Assembly: GCA_002470925.1 (NCBI GenBank)
Contig: DKOX01000009.1
Location: forward strand, 1-9,964
Reading direction: 5' to 3'
Origin: Opitutia bacterium UBA7350
GTDB lineage: Bacteria > Verrucomicrobiota > Verrucomicrobiia > Opitutales > Coraliomargaritaceae
Length of the DNA stretch: 9,964 nt
The notes under the pieces were generated by a model. The model was not told where the DNA came from. It ran no database searches and worked only from the letters and a program-made list of their open reading frames with translations. Shown here piece by piece: positions 1 to 6,871 of this stretch (position 1 is its first letter; the number at the start of each line of letters is the position of its first letter). The position numbers were made by a program, and so were the translations under genes.

Positions 1-123
1 GATTCCATTGTAATATCCATTCTTTATATGGGTTGTGAAGTTTTCACATGTCTTTGGGGCACGGTCTTCGAATAGTTTAAATTCAATCGCGCCTTGGGTG
101 GTTTCAATGATGACGTTGGGCAT
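1..123 (-). CDS. Cyclophilin-type peptidyl-prolyl cis-trans isomerase (5' part only)
   Basis: Only the first 41 codons are present; the gene runs off the left edge. The reading frame starts MPNVIIETTQGAIEF and continues through FEDRAPKTCENF and NGYYNG. This is the N-terminal signature of bacterial cyclophilins (PpiA/PpiB family): a first beta strand of the form 'v.iett.G.iel.Lf', then 'd.APkt..NF', then 'G.Y.g'. Such enzymes catalyse proline cis-trans isomerisation during protein folding. No signal peptide precedes the domain, so a cytoplasmic form is likely. The start lies 7 bases downstream of the cobA-hemD stop codon on the same strand, so it is probably the third gene of the hemC operon. 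The catalytic Arg/Phe region lies outside the window, so activity cannot be judged. Confidence 0.85.
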   Translation of the reverse strand, partial: MPNVIIETTQGAIEFKLFEDRAPKTCENFTTHIKNGYYNGI

Positions 124-130
124 ATGCTTT

Positions 131-1681
131 CTATTGGTTGTTTTTATGGTGATTTAGATAGGAGATAGTTTCGACCACGTAGTGTTCCAGATTTGATTTC
201 GCTGCCTCAAAATCAACCGTTAGATTGTTTTTCATGAGTGCGGCAGTGGTCATCGGACCGATACTGGCAAGGGCAGGCTGTCTGGCATCGGGTTCCAATT
301 TTAATGCGTGTTTTTGCTCGATGAAGGATTGGACCGTTGAGGCGCTGGTAAATAGAATCGCGTCGGCGCCCTGTTCACGATAACGCTTTGCCTGCGGGTT
401 GTCCGAAAGATCGGTTCGATGGGTGGCATAAAGTTGTAAGGTGTCCACGATAGCTCGTCCTTCATTTTCGAGGCGGGTGCTGAGGGTCTTGCGGTTCAGG
501 TTGCCGGTTACAACCAACATTTTTACGCTTTCCACACCTTCGTTCTCAATCAGGTCATCTACAAGTGCGTCACCATTCGCTTTATTCGGGATGAGATCTA
601 CCTTTAGATTATACGCTTCAATAGCTTCCGCAGTGGCGCGTCCGACCGCCGCAATGCGCATGGGCCCGAGGCAACGGATATCAGGGTAAGCTTTCAGGAG
701 CAGTTCAAAGAATATGCGAACCCCGTTCGCACTTGTGAAAACAATCCATTCGTAAACGGCCAATTCCGCAAAAACCTCCGTGAGAGTCTGTGGGTCAAAC
801 TTCGTTTCGACTTTGATGAAGGGCAGTTCAATAACTTCAGCCCCCTGTGCAATGAGCAATTGTGTAAGACGTCCGGCCTGTTCGCGGGCACGGGTCACCA
901 CGATGCGTTTGCCGAAAAGAGGACGCGCCGCAAACCAGTTGTTCCGGGCGGGGTAAGAGACTGCTTGCCCGATAATGATGATTGCAGGTGCGCTAACTTC
1001 GCTGGCTTGATGATCTTCGACGAGCTTGCCAAGGGTGCTGTTAAATGACGCCTGCTGGGGGAGGGTAGCCCATTGAATAATGGTAGCCGGGGTACTTTCA
1101 TCCAAACCACCCTCAAGTAATTCCGAAACAATGCGCGGCAATTGTCCTACTCCCATGTAGATGCAGAGCGTCGAGCCGTTGCGGGCATGCTCGCGAAAGT
1201 CGAGCTGGAGCGCTTGTTTATCAGGATCTTCATGCCCGGTCAGGAAGGTGATCGCCGAGCTAAACGCTCGATGCGACAAGGGAATCCCCGCGTAGGCCGC
1301 TGCTCCGAGCGCGGCAGTCACGCCCGGAACGATCTCAAAGCTGATGCCCTTTTGGTGAAGAAATTCAATTTCTTCACCACCTCGACCAAAAATAAAGGGA
1401 TCGCCACCTTTCAAACGCACCACCTTGAGTCCGGCTTCTGCCTCTTTCAGGAGGATCGCCTGAATCTCACTTTGCGGAATGGAATGCTGGCCAGCGCTTT
1501 TGCCGACATAAATTTTTTTGGCATCCGGACGCGACCATTCAAGCAGGGCGGGGTTGGCGAGCTTGTCATAGACAATTGCATCAGCTTCAGAAATGAGTTC
1601 CCGGGCACGCACCGTCAAAAGGCCGAGATCACCTGGACCCGCCCCGACAAGATAAACAATAGCTTTGGATTTCTTATCCAT
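131..1681 (-). CDS. cobA-hemD: Uroporphyrinogen-III C-methyltransferase / uroporphyrinogen-III synthase fusion
   Basis: This 516-residue protein joins two enzymes that act in succession. Residues 1-245 are a SUMT/CobA methyltransferase: GAGPGD at 13-18 (SAM-binding loop), VRLKGGDPFIFGRGGEE around 88-104, VPGVTAA at 118-124 and IYMGVGQL at 174-181. It methylates uroporphyrinogen III at C-2 and C-7 to precorrin-2, the entry to siroheme and cobalamin. Residues 257-516 are HemD, which closes and inverts ring D of hydroxymethylbilane: GKRIVVTRAREQA at 257-269, WIVFTSANGV at 312-321, AAVGRATA at 344-351 and ILFTSAS at 442-448. Both halves look complete and no frameshift is seen. The start overlaps the end of hemC by 8 bases, and GGAGG lies 3 bases before the ATG inside hemC, so translation is probably coupled. 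Fusions of this type are known in several phyla. Confidence 0.95.
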   Translation of the reverse strand: MDKKSKAIVYLVGAGPGDLGLLTVRARELISEADAIVYDKLANPALLEWSRPDAKKIYVGKSAGQHSIPQSEIQAILLKEAEAGLKVVRLKGGDPFIFGRGGEEIEFLHQKGISFEIVPGVTAALGAAAYAGIPLSHRAFSSAITFLTGHEDPDKQALQLDFREHARNGSTLCIYMGVGQLPRIVSELLEGGLDESTPATIIQWATLPQQASFNSTLGKLVEDHQASEVSAPAIIIIGQAVSYPARNNWFAARPLFGKRIVVTRAREQAGRLTQLLIAQGAEVIELPFIKVETKFDPQTLTEVFAELAVYEWIVFTSANGVRIFFELLLKAYPDIRCLGPMRIAAVGRATAEAIEAYNLKVDLIPNKANGDALVDDLIENEGVESVKMLVVTGNLNRKTLSTRLENEGRAIVDTLQLYATHRTDLSDNPQAKRYREQGADAILFTSASTVQSFIEQKHALKLEPDARQPALASIGPMTTAALMKNNLTVDFEAAKSNLEHYVVETISYLNHHKNNQ

Positions 1682-2540
1682 TCGCCTCCAATAAATTCAA
1701 ATCCTTCAAAAGTTGGTCCACTAAGGGAGCAAGGTTTCCATCGACTGGCAACTCAAGTGCTTGGTTTAAATAGCCGCATTTAGAGTGATAGAGATGCAAG
1801 GTTCCCTCTGCGTAATAAACCCCGAACGGCGTTTGGCAACCACTGCCAAGACCCCGGAGAAAAGCGCGTTCCAGTTCCACCGCTTGCTGTGTTTGTTCGC
1901 AAAACATCCCTCGATACTTCGGGAGGTCCACCGCTCTGCATTCAATTGCAATTGCAGCCTGCCCGGGCGCCGGAACCATTGATTCAATCGGCAAGCTTTC
2001 GAAAACCAGTCCCTCGTGGGAAGTTATATCGAGCCGATCGAGCCCCGCACATGCAAGAATACTGGCATCCGCCACCCCTTCTTGAATCTTGCGCAAACGG
2101 GTGGCGACGTTGCCGCGGATGTTGGTCCATTCGGCATTGGGAAATCGTTGTTTGAGTTGGTTGCGTCGGCGGGGGCTGCCGGTGGCGATCGTTTTGGGAT
2201 CGGCTTCAGCGCCGATGCGCGCCACAAGCATATCCTGGGGATTTCCACGCGGCAAATATCCGGCGATACAAAGTCCATCCGGCAGGGTGGTGGGGAGGTC
2301 CTTGGCGCTGTGAACCGCCAATTCCGCATCGCCCCGCAAGAGTGCCTCCTCCAATTCTTTTGTAAATAGACCCAAGCCGCCACGCTTCTCCAGTGACCAA
2401 TTCAAACGTTCATCTACCTGCGTGCTCAAGGCTAAGGTTTCCGTTTCACATCCCTGGCATCGCTCCATAATCCAATCCACCACAAGCTCAGTCTGCTTGC
2501 GGGCCAAAGGACTCTTGCGGGTGGCTATCGTAACGGGCAT
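1674..2540 (-). CDS. hemC: Hydroxymethylbilane synthase (porphobilinogen deaminase)
   Basis: This 288-residue cytoplasmic enzyme polymerises four porphobilinogens to hydroxymethylbilane on a dipyrromethane cofactor. Visible motifs are the N-terminal IATRKSPLA, GLFTKELEEALL at 57-68, AVHSAKDLPT at 75-84 with the catalytic aspartate D81, the basic substrate-binding patch GSPRRRNQL at 121-129, RGNVATRL at 142-149, and LGSGCQTPFG at 231-240 with the cofactor cysteine C235. The usual 'SSLRR' reads 'GSPRR' here, but the arginines are kept. The start at 2540 was chosen because family similarity begins at MPVTIATRKSP. An in-frame ATG at 2897 would run through ilvC and its terminator. No Shine-Dalgarno sequence precedes the start. 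The product feeds directly into the downstream CobA-HemD fusion. Confidence 0.96.
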   Translation of the reverse strand: MPVTIATRKSPLARKQTELVVDWIMERCQGCETETLALSTQVDERLNWSLEKRGGLGLFTKELEEALLRGDAELAVHSAKDLPTTLPDGLCIAGYLPRGNPQDMLVARIGAEADPKTIATGSPRRRNQLKQRFPNAEWTNIRGNVATRLRKIQEGVADASILACAGLDRLDITSHEGLVFESLPIESMVPAPGQAAIAIECRAVDLPKYRGMFCEQTQQAVELERAFLRGLGSGCQTPFGVYYAEGTLHLYHSKCGYLNQALELPVDGNLAPLVDQLLKDLNLLEANG

Positions 2541-2583
2541 CGAAGATCTTGCATTGAAAAGGAAGCGGGGAACGGTGCAAATG

Positions 2584-2616
2584 AAAAGCGGTCGGGGGAT
2601 GTTTCCCGCCGACCGC
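2584..2616 (-). terminator. Intrinsic terminator after ilvC
   Basis: Read on the minus strand, a hairpin with arms GCGGTCGG and CCGACCGC (8 pairs) is extended by GGG/CCC across a one-base bulge and is followed directly by TTTT. It begins about 20 bases after the ilvC stop and ends 44 bases before the hemC start. It therefore separates the ilv unit from the hem unit. Confidence 0.8.
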
Positions 2617-2638
2617 CTGAGATAAATTAGTTGCCCGC

Positions 2639-3667
2639 TTAATTGTATGCAGCCTGCGCGCCCTTGATGTTGCGCTTCTTCACCCAAGGCATGAGAGAAC
2701 GGAGACGTTGTCCGGTTTTCTCGATGGGGTGGTTTTGTCCGTCCTTGATGAATTGCTTGTATTGCGGCAGGCCGGCTTTGTATTCCTTGACCCAGTTCTT
2801 GGTAAATTTGCCGGATTGAATATCCTTGAGGATCGCCTTCATGGCGCGGCGTGAACCGGCATTGATGACGCGGGGCCCACTGATGTAGTCGCCCCATTCG
2901 GCGGTTTCGGAGATCGAGAAGCGCATGCCCGAAATACCCGACTCAACCATGAGATCGACGATGAGTTTGAGTTCGTGGAGGCATTCAAAGTAAGCCATCT
3001 CGGGCTGGTAACCGGCCTCGACGAGGGTTTCAAAACCCGCCATCACCAATTCGGAGGCACCGCCACAGAGCACGGCCTGTTCGCCGAAGAGGTCGGTTTC
3101 GCATTCCTCCTTAAAGGTGGTTTGAATCACACCGGCACGGGTTCCGCCGACGCCCTTAGCCCAGGCAAGTGCGACAGCCTTGGCATTGCGCGAGGAACCC
3201 TTGTTGACCGCGATCAGGGCCGGAACTCCCTTGCCCTCGACGTATTGACTGCGAACAACGTGACCGGGTCCCTTGGGAGCCACCATGATAACGTCGACGC
3301 CCTTGGGTGCTTCAATGAGTCCGTAATGGATCGCGAGCCCGTGGGTGAATGCGAGGGTCTTGCCCTTGCTCAAATTGGGCTTGATGTCGTTTTCATAAAC
3401 CTCCGGTTGCTTCATGTCCGGCACTGCAAGCATGATGACGTCCGCTTTTTTGACGGCTTCGGCAGTTTCATACACCTCAAAACCCTGCTTCTTGGCAACT
3501 GCAACTGATTTACTCTTGGCGTAGAGGCCAATAATGACCTTGAGGCCGCTTTCCTTCAGATTCTGCGCGTGGGCGTGTCCTTGGGAACCGTAGCCGATGA
3601 TCGCAAGGGTCTTTTTTTTCAGGACCTTGAGGTCCGCGTCTTTGTCAGTATAGACTTTAGCTGGCAT
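2639..3667 (-). CDS. ilvC: Ketol-acid reductoisomerase, class I
   Basis: This 342-residue enzyme, the usual class I length, converts acetolactate or acetohydroxybutyrate to dihydroxy-isovalerate or dihydroxy-methylvalerate, the second common step of valine, leucine and isoleucine synthesis. The Rossmann motif GYGSQG is at 25-30, the catalytic histidine is in FTHGLAIHYG (H109), and APKGPGHVVRSQYVEG is at 130-145. Metal and substrate residues are in ETDLFGEQ (D192, E196), FECLHELK (E228, E232) and SISET (S251, E254). The NADPH loop is unusual: it reads LYAKSKSV at 48-55 where class I enzymes commonly have a pattern close to LRxGSxSW, so the phosphate-binding arginine is replaced by tyrosine. 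The gene follows ilvN by 51 bases on the same strand and ends at a clear terminator. No Shine-Dalgarno sequence is seen. Confidence 0.97.
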   Translation of the reverse strand: MPAKVYTDKDADLKVLKKKTLAIIGYGSQGHAHAQNLKESGLKVIIGLYAKSKSVAVAKKQGFEVYETAEAVKKADVIMLAVPDMKQPEVYENDIKPNLSKGKTLAFTHGLAIHYGLIEAPKGVDVIMVAPKGPGHVVRSQYVEGKGVPALIAVNKGSSRNAKAVALAWAKGVGGTRAGVIQTTFKEECETDLFGEQAVLCGGASELVMAGFETLVEAGYQPEMAYFECLHELKLIVDLMVESGISGMRFSISETAEWGDYISGPRVINAGSRRAMKAILKDIQSGKFTKNWVKEYKAGLPQYKQFIKDGQNHPIEKTGQRLRSLMPWVKKRNIKGAQAAYN

Positions 3668-3718
3668 GGATGTAGTGTTGGTTGAGGCGGGTTGCCCGGT
3701 TTTTATGGTGAGTAAAAG

Positions 3719-4190
3719 TTAGCCGCGCTTCAGGGCAAGATTACCGGTGCGGGCCATCTCTAAAATGCCGTAGGGCTCAATGAGATTCAAAAAGGCACGC
3801 ACTTTATTAGAATTACCGGTCATCTCAATATTGAGCGAACCGGGGGCGACGTCGATGATTTTGGCCCGAAAGATGTCGCAGACTTGCATGACCTCCGAGC
3901 GTTGATCCGGCGCGGCGGTAAGTTTGACCATTACAAGTTCGCGTTCGGTGGCCTGCGAACTTGAAAAATCCGTAACCTCAAGCACATTGACCAATTTATA
4001 TACCTGCTTGATGGCCTGATCGAGGGCGTCCCCGTCGCCCAGAATAGTGGCGGTAATACGGGAAAAACGATCGTCAACCATCGGGCCGACGTTGAGGGTT
4101 TCGATATTAAATCCGCGCCCGCTGAACATTCCCGCGATGCGCGCCAGCACGCCAAACTTATTTTCTACCAAAATGGAAATAATATGGCGC

Positions 4191-4192
<2 letters not shown>
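3719..4192 (-). CDS. ilvN: Acetolactate synthase small (regulatory) subunit
   Basis: This 157-residue protein is close to the length of E. coli IlvH. Residues 1-78 form an ACT domain (HIISILVENKFGVLARIAG, then GRGFNIETL) and the rest is the C-terminal small-subunit domain. It activates the ThDP-dependent large subunit and makes it sensitive to valine. G14 and N29 are both present; substitutions at the equivalent positions of E. coli IlvH are known to relieve valine inhibition, so feedback control is probably intact. The large subunit (ilvB) is not next to it in this window, which is unusual because ilvB commonly lies just upstream; that place is taken here by a tRNA-Val gene 38 bases away. 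No Shine-Dalgarno sequence precedes the ATG, which sits at the end of a near copy of the tRNA 3' terminus. Confidence 0.96.
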
Positions 4193-4307
<115 letters not shown>

Positions 4308-4453
4308 ATTTAAAGAAACGTAGAAAAAAACCTGCTGCTTCGATTTGTTCAAGTCAAATTTCACAATCAATCGTTTTTGGCTACAGGTTTCTTAATTTGC
4401 CATGATTGTTAAGATTGTCTTTAAGGTTGGAATCCTGATGATGTAAACAATCG
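4308..4453. other. Divergent intergenic region between tRNA-Val and the acyltransferase gene
   Basis: No gene is seen here. The region is AT-rich and must carry the promoter of the tRNA/ilv unit on the minus strand and that of the acyltransferase gene on the plus strand. TTGACT is present on the minus strand (4360-4355), but no good -10 box lies at the right distance. A short inverted repeat, ACAATCA (4363-4369) and TGATTGT (4403-4409), lies between the two genes. Several other copies of GATTG/CAATC occur nearby; they may be chance in AT-rich DNA. Confidence 0.5.
4397..4425 (+). promoter_or_regulatory. Candidate sigma-70-type promoter of the acyltransferase gene
   Basis: TTGCCA (4397-4402) matches the -35 consensus at five of six positions. 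It is followed after 17 bases by TTTAAG (4420-4425), which matches the -10 consensus at four of six. Transcription would start about 20 bases before the ATG at 4454. The sequence match alone is weak support. Confidence 0.25.
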
Positions 4454-6307
4454 ATGAACCAGACAATCAACAGCAGGGAACCGTTAATAGATTTGGATTT
4501 GTTCCTGAATCAGGGCGGTGCTTTTTTTAAGCCATTGCGTTTGTTGAACCCGGCAATTTCAAAACTATTGGCGATTGATGGCTTGAATGCGATTTATGCA
4601 AGTGTTCAAGCGGAGTTGACCGACTCGGAGCATGACCCGGATTTTTTCAAAAAGACTTTAAGGGTTATGGGCGTTCACTTTGAACTGGATGCCGAAAGCT
4701 ATGCCCGCATTCCGAAATCAGGCCCTTTAATTGTGGTAGCCAACCATCCTTTCGGCGGCATCGATGGGGTGGTGCTGGGTGCCTTGCTCTCAGGCTTGCG
4801 CAGTGACAGTAAACTGATGGGGAATTATCTGCTCTCGAGAATGGAAGGCATTCGCGGGAACATCATTAACGTGGATCCATTTGCGCAGGCAGATTCTGCG
4901 AAATCCAACCTGGAGGGTATTCGAAAAGCGCTGAGCCATTTGCGGAATGATGGATGCCTCGGGGTATTCCCCGCAGGCGAAGTCTCTCATTTTCAATGGA
5001 ATTGCCGTTCAGTTGCAGACAAATCCTGGAGCGCCCACGTCGCGCGCTTGTCGAAAAAAACCGGAGCTCCAATTCTGCCGCTTTTCTTCGAGGGTAGGAA
5101 CAGTTTACTCTTCCAGCTTGTAGGCTTGATAAATCCGCGCCTGCGAACCGCTTTACTGGCGCGGGAGTTTTGCAACAAGCAGGGTCGGGAGCTGCGGCTC
5201 AAGGTCGGGAAATTGATACAAGCAAGCGAGTTGGAACGATTCGCCTCACTGGATGCCGCGAATGATTATTTGCGCATGGAAACTTATTCCTTGAACCGGA
5301 CCCAATCCAGCAAACGTCGCAAACTTCGCTTCCCCTTTCGATCCAGCTCCGCCACGAAAGTGCCGAGTCCCCTCGCTCCGCCGCAAGCAAAATTCCGGAT
5401 GGAAGCAGAAATCAATGCCCTGCCAAATGCATCCATGATTTTGGATCATGGGGAATTTCAGGTTTACTGCGCAAAAGCCGTGGAAATTCCGGCAATCCTC
5501 AAGGAGATCGGGCGATTGCGCGAAGCGACCTTTCGTGAAGCGCAGGAGGGCACCGGCAAGGCCTATGACCTCGATGACTTCGATATGTATTATTTGCATC
5601 TTTTCGTGTGGGATGCAGCTAATTCCGAGGTGGTCGGCGCCTATCGTATGGGCTTGGCCGATGAAATTATTGAACGTTACGGGAAGCCGGGACTGTATAC
5701 CACCACCTTGTTCAAATTACGAACAGGCTTCTTTAGTAAACTGGGTCCCTCGATTGAGTTGGGGCGTTCATTTATCAGCCTGAAGTATCAAAAGAAGCAT
5801 GCCTCCTTGCCATTATTATTGAAAGGGCTGTCGATCTTTTGTGGGCTGCACCCCAAATATAAAATCCTATTTGGACCGGTCAGCATTGCGGATGGCTACC
5901 GTAATATTTCGAAGAATCTGATGGTTCATTTTTTTCGGGGGCACAGTTTTGACAATGAGCTATCACGCTGGGTCCGAGCCAAGAAGCCACCCAAGGCGAG
6001 TGATGCCTTTCGCGGGGTTTCACTCAAAAGCATCGCCAAATCAATACGCACGGTGGATGCCGTCTCCGCAATCATATCCGGTATCGAAGATGACGAGAAG
6101 GGCATTCCGGTTTTATTAAAGCATTACTTAAAACTAAATGGCTCCTTGCTCAGCTTTAATATCGATCCGGCTTTCAGCGATGTAATTGATGGTTTGATTG
6201 TGGTTGATTTAGCAAAGAGTGACCCACGTGTCATTGCGCGCTACATGGGCAAAGAATTATATGCTGAGTTTATGGAACACCACGAACCGCAAGTGGAGCT
6301 GGTATAA
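4454..6307 (+). CDS. Two-domain acyltransferase, ornithine/glycine-lipid synthase type (OlsF/GlsF-like)
   Basis: This is a 617-residue fusion. The N-terminal part, about residues 60-275, is a PlsC-like O-acyltransferase: VVANHPFGGIDG at 94-105, VFPAGEVS at 171-178, and PLFFEGRNS at 209-217. Its catalytic block has five residues between H98 and D104 rather than the textbook HX4D, a form common in 'hemolysin'-type acyltransferases. A basic, Ser/Pro-rich linker (about 282-312) leads to an OlsB/GNAT-like N-acyltransferase: FQVYCAKAVEI at 335-345, RLREATFREAQEGTG at 354-368, ELGRSFI at 435-441, and a C-terminal HYLKLNGSLLSFNIDPAFSDVIDGLIVVDL stretch, split at 557-575 and 576-586. Such fusions acylate an amino acid on nitrogen with a 3-hydroxy fatty acid and then esterify that hydroxyl, giving phosphate-free membrane lipids. 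The amino acid used cannot be read from sequence. It probably works at the inner membrane face. The start is the first in-frame ATG; no Shine-Dalgarno sequence is present. Confidence 0.85.
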   Translation: MNQTINSREPLIDLDLFLNQGGAFFKPLRLLNPAISKLLAIDGLNAIYASVQAELTDSEHDPDFFKKTLRVMGVHFELDAESYARIPKSGPLIVVANHPFGGIDGVVLGALLSGLRSDSKLMGNYLLSRMEGIRGNIINVDPFAQADSAKSNLEGIRKALSHLRNDGCLGVFPAGEVSHFQWNCRSVADKSWSAHVARLSKKTGAPILPLFFEGRNSLLFQLVGLINPRLRTALLAREFCNKQGRELRLKVGKLIQASELERFASLDAANDYLRMETYSLNRTQSSKRRKLRFPFRSSSATKVPSPLAPPQAKFRMEAEINALPNASMILDHGEFQVYCAKAVEIPAILKEIGRLREATFREAQEGTGKAYDLDDFDMYYLHLFVWDAANSEVVGAYRMGLADEIIERYGKPGLYTTTLFKLRTGFFSKLGPSIELGRSFISLKYQKKHASLPLLLKGLSIFCGLHPKYKILFGPVSIADGYRNISKNLMVHFFRGHSFDNELSRWVRAKKPPKASDAFRGVSLKSIAKSIRTVDAVSAIISGIEDDEKGIPVLLKHYLKLNGSLLSFNIDPAFSDVIDGLIVVDLAKSDPRVIARYMGKELYAEFMEHHEPQVELV

Positions 6308-6332
6308 AAAAAGCCCGGAATAAACCGGGCTT
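6306..6332 (-). terminator. Intrinsic terminator of the basic HTH protein gene
   Basis: Arms AAGCCCGG (6311-6318) and CCGGGCTT (6325-6332) close a six-base loop. On the minus strand the hairpin runs into seven T residues (6312-6306), a classic terminator about 25 bases after the stop codon of the minus-strand gene. On the plus strand the hairpin lies just after the acyltransferase stop codon, but the bases that follow (TTGGAG) are not a T-run, so it is probably weaker in that direction. Confidence 0.85.
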
Positions 6333-6357
6333 GGAGTAAAAAATTGCCAAAAGGAAA

Positions 6358-6780
6358 TTACTGCTTGCGCTTTCTGGTGAGCTTGGCGGCAGCTTTGATG
6401 TTCATTACGGTAGCCACCGAGACGCCGTATTTTCTTACTGCATCCGCTGTTTTTGCGCCTGCTTTGAGGTCCGCAACCAATGCCTTCTTTTGAACAGGCG
6501 TCAACACGACGCGCTTGCGGGGTGCCGCTTTGGCAGTTTTCACAGCCTTAACCGTCGGTTTCCTGCCTCCCAGATTCTTTCTGCGGGCGAGCAGTTCCTG
6601 CGCGGTAATGGCAAAGCCCTTGCTCGATAAATCCTTAGAGATCTTTTGTAGTGCGAGCATATCCTTTACCGCAGTTTTGACCGCGTCGTTGGCGGCTGCG
6701 GTTGCCTTGGCTTCTAATTCGGATGTAGCGGTAATGCCTGTTGGTAGTTTTATATTAATTTTGATTGTTCGTTTAGCCAT
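6358..6780 (-). CDS. Small lysine-rich DNA-binding protein with C-terminal helix-turn-helix
   Basis: I do not recognise a named family. The 140-residue protein has about 24 Lys and 9 Arg against about 8 acidic residues, so it is strongly basic. Residues 1-12 (MAKRTIKINIKL) could form a beta strand. Residues 20-65 are alanine-rich and probably helical. Residues 66-90 form a basic, low-complexity linker (RRKNLGGRKPTVKAVK, then AKAAPRKR), rather like histone H1 tails. Residues 95-135 read as an HTH of the resolvase/transposase sort: TPVQKKALVADLKAG, then KTADAVRKYGV, then SVATVMNIKAAAKL. A nucleoid-associated or transcriptional regulatory role is inferred from charge and the HTH. It has its own promoter and terminator, so it is monocistronic. 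It is divergent from the amidase gene. No Shine-Dalgarno sequence is seen. Confidence 0.8.
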   Translation of the reverse strand: MAKRTIKINIKLPTGITATSELEAKATAAANDAVKTAVKDMLALQKISKDLSSKGFAITAQELLARRKNLGGRKPTVKAVKTAKAAPRKRVVLTPVQKKALVADLKAGAKTADAVRKYGVSVATVMNIKAAAKLTRKRKQ

Positions 6781-6826
6781 AGTATTGATGTTAGTAGTAT
6801 AGGTAATAGTAAAAGGCAGATTTTAT

Positions 6827-6855
6827 ATTTTATTGCGTCAATGCAATAATTTCAA
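6827..6855 (-). promoter_or_regulatory. Promoter of the basic HTH protein gene
   Basis: On the minus strand TTGAAA (6855-6850) is followed after exactly 17 bases by TAAAAT (6832-6827). Each hexamer matches the sigma-70 consensus at five of six positions. Transcription would start near 6820, giving a leader of about 40 bases before the ATG at 6780. Confidence 0.45.
6830..6849. promoter_or_regulatory. Inverted repeat across the promoter spacer (operator-like)
   Basis: TTATTGC (6830-6836) and GCAATAA (6843-6849) form perfect seven-base arms around a six-base centre. The repeat covers the whole spacer of the minus-strand promoter and reaches into its -10 box. It also lies 22 bases upstream of the amidase start on the plus strand. 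This is the position of a repressor site that could act on both genes. Autoregulation by the HTH protein is a guess from adjacency. Confidence 0.4.
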
Positions 6856-6871
6856 ATTTTTAATTATCAAT

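Noticed and set aside
1142..1783. Open frame of 213 codons on the plus strand
   Set aside because: It lies antisense to cobA-hemD and hemC, both fully supported, and its translation shows no family motif.
1674..2897. hemC extended upstream to an ATG at 2897 (407 residues)
   Set aside because: The extra 119 residues overlap ilvC in another frame and cross its terminator, and HemC family similarity begins at MPVTIATRKSP (2540).
2975..3508. Open frame of 177 codons on the plus strand
   Set aside because: It is antisense to ilvC, which has all its catalytic motifs here; the frame is open because of GC-rich codon use.
3688..3704. CGGG-TTG-CCCG followed by G and five T residues between ilvN and ilvC
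   Set aside because: It resembles a terminator only on the plus strand, where no gene reads into it, and the stem is just four pairs. On the ilv transcript it lacks the T-run.
6833..6871. Upstream in-frame ATG of the amidase gene
   Set aside because: It would start inside the inverted repeat and add 13 residues unlike the family; the usual first strand starts at MRIALAQF (6872).
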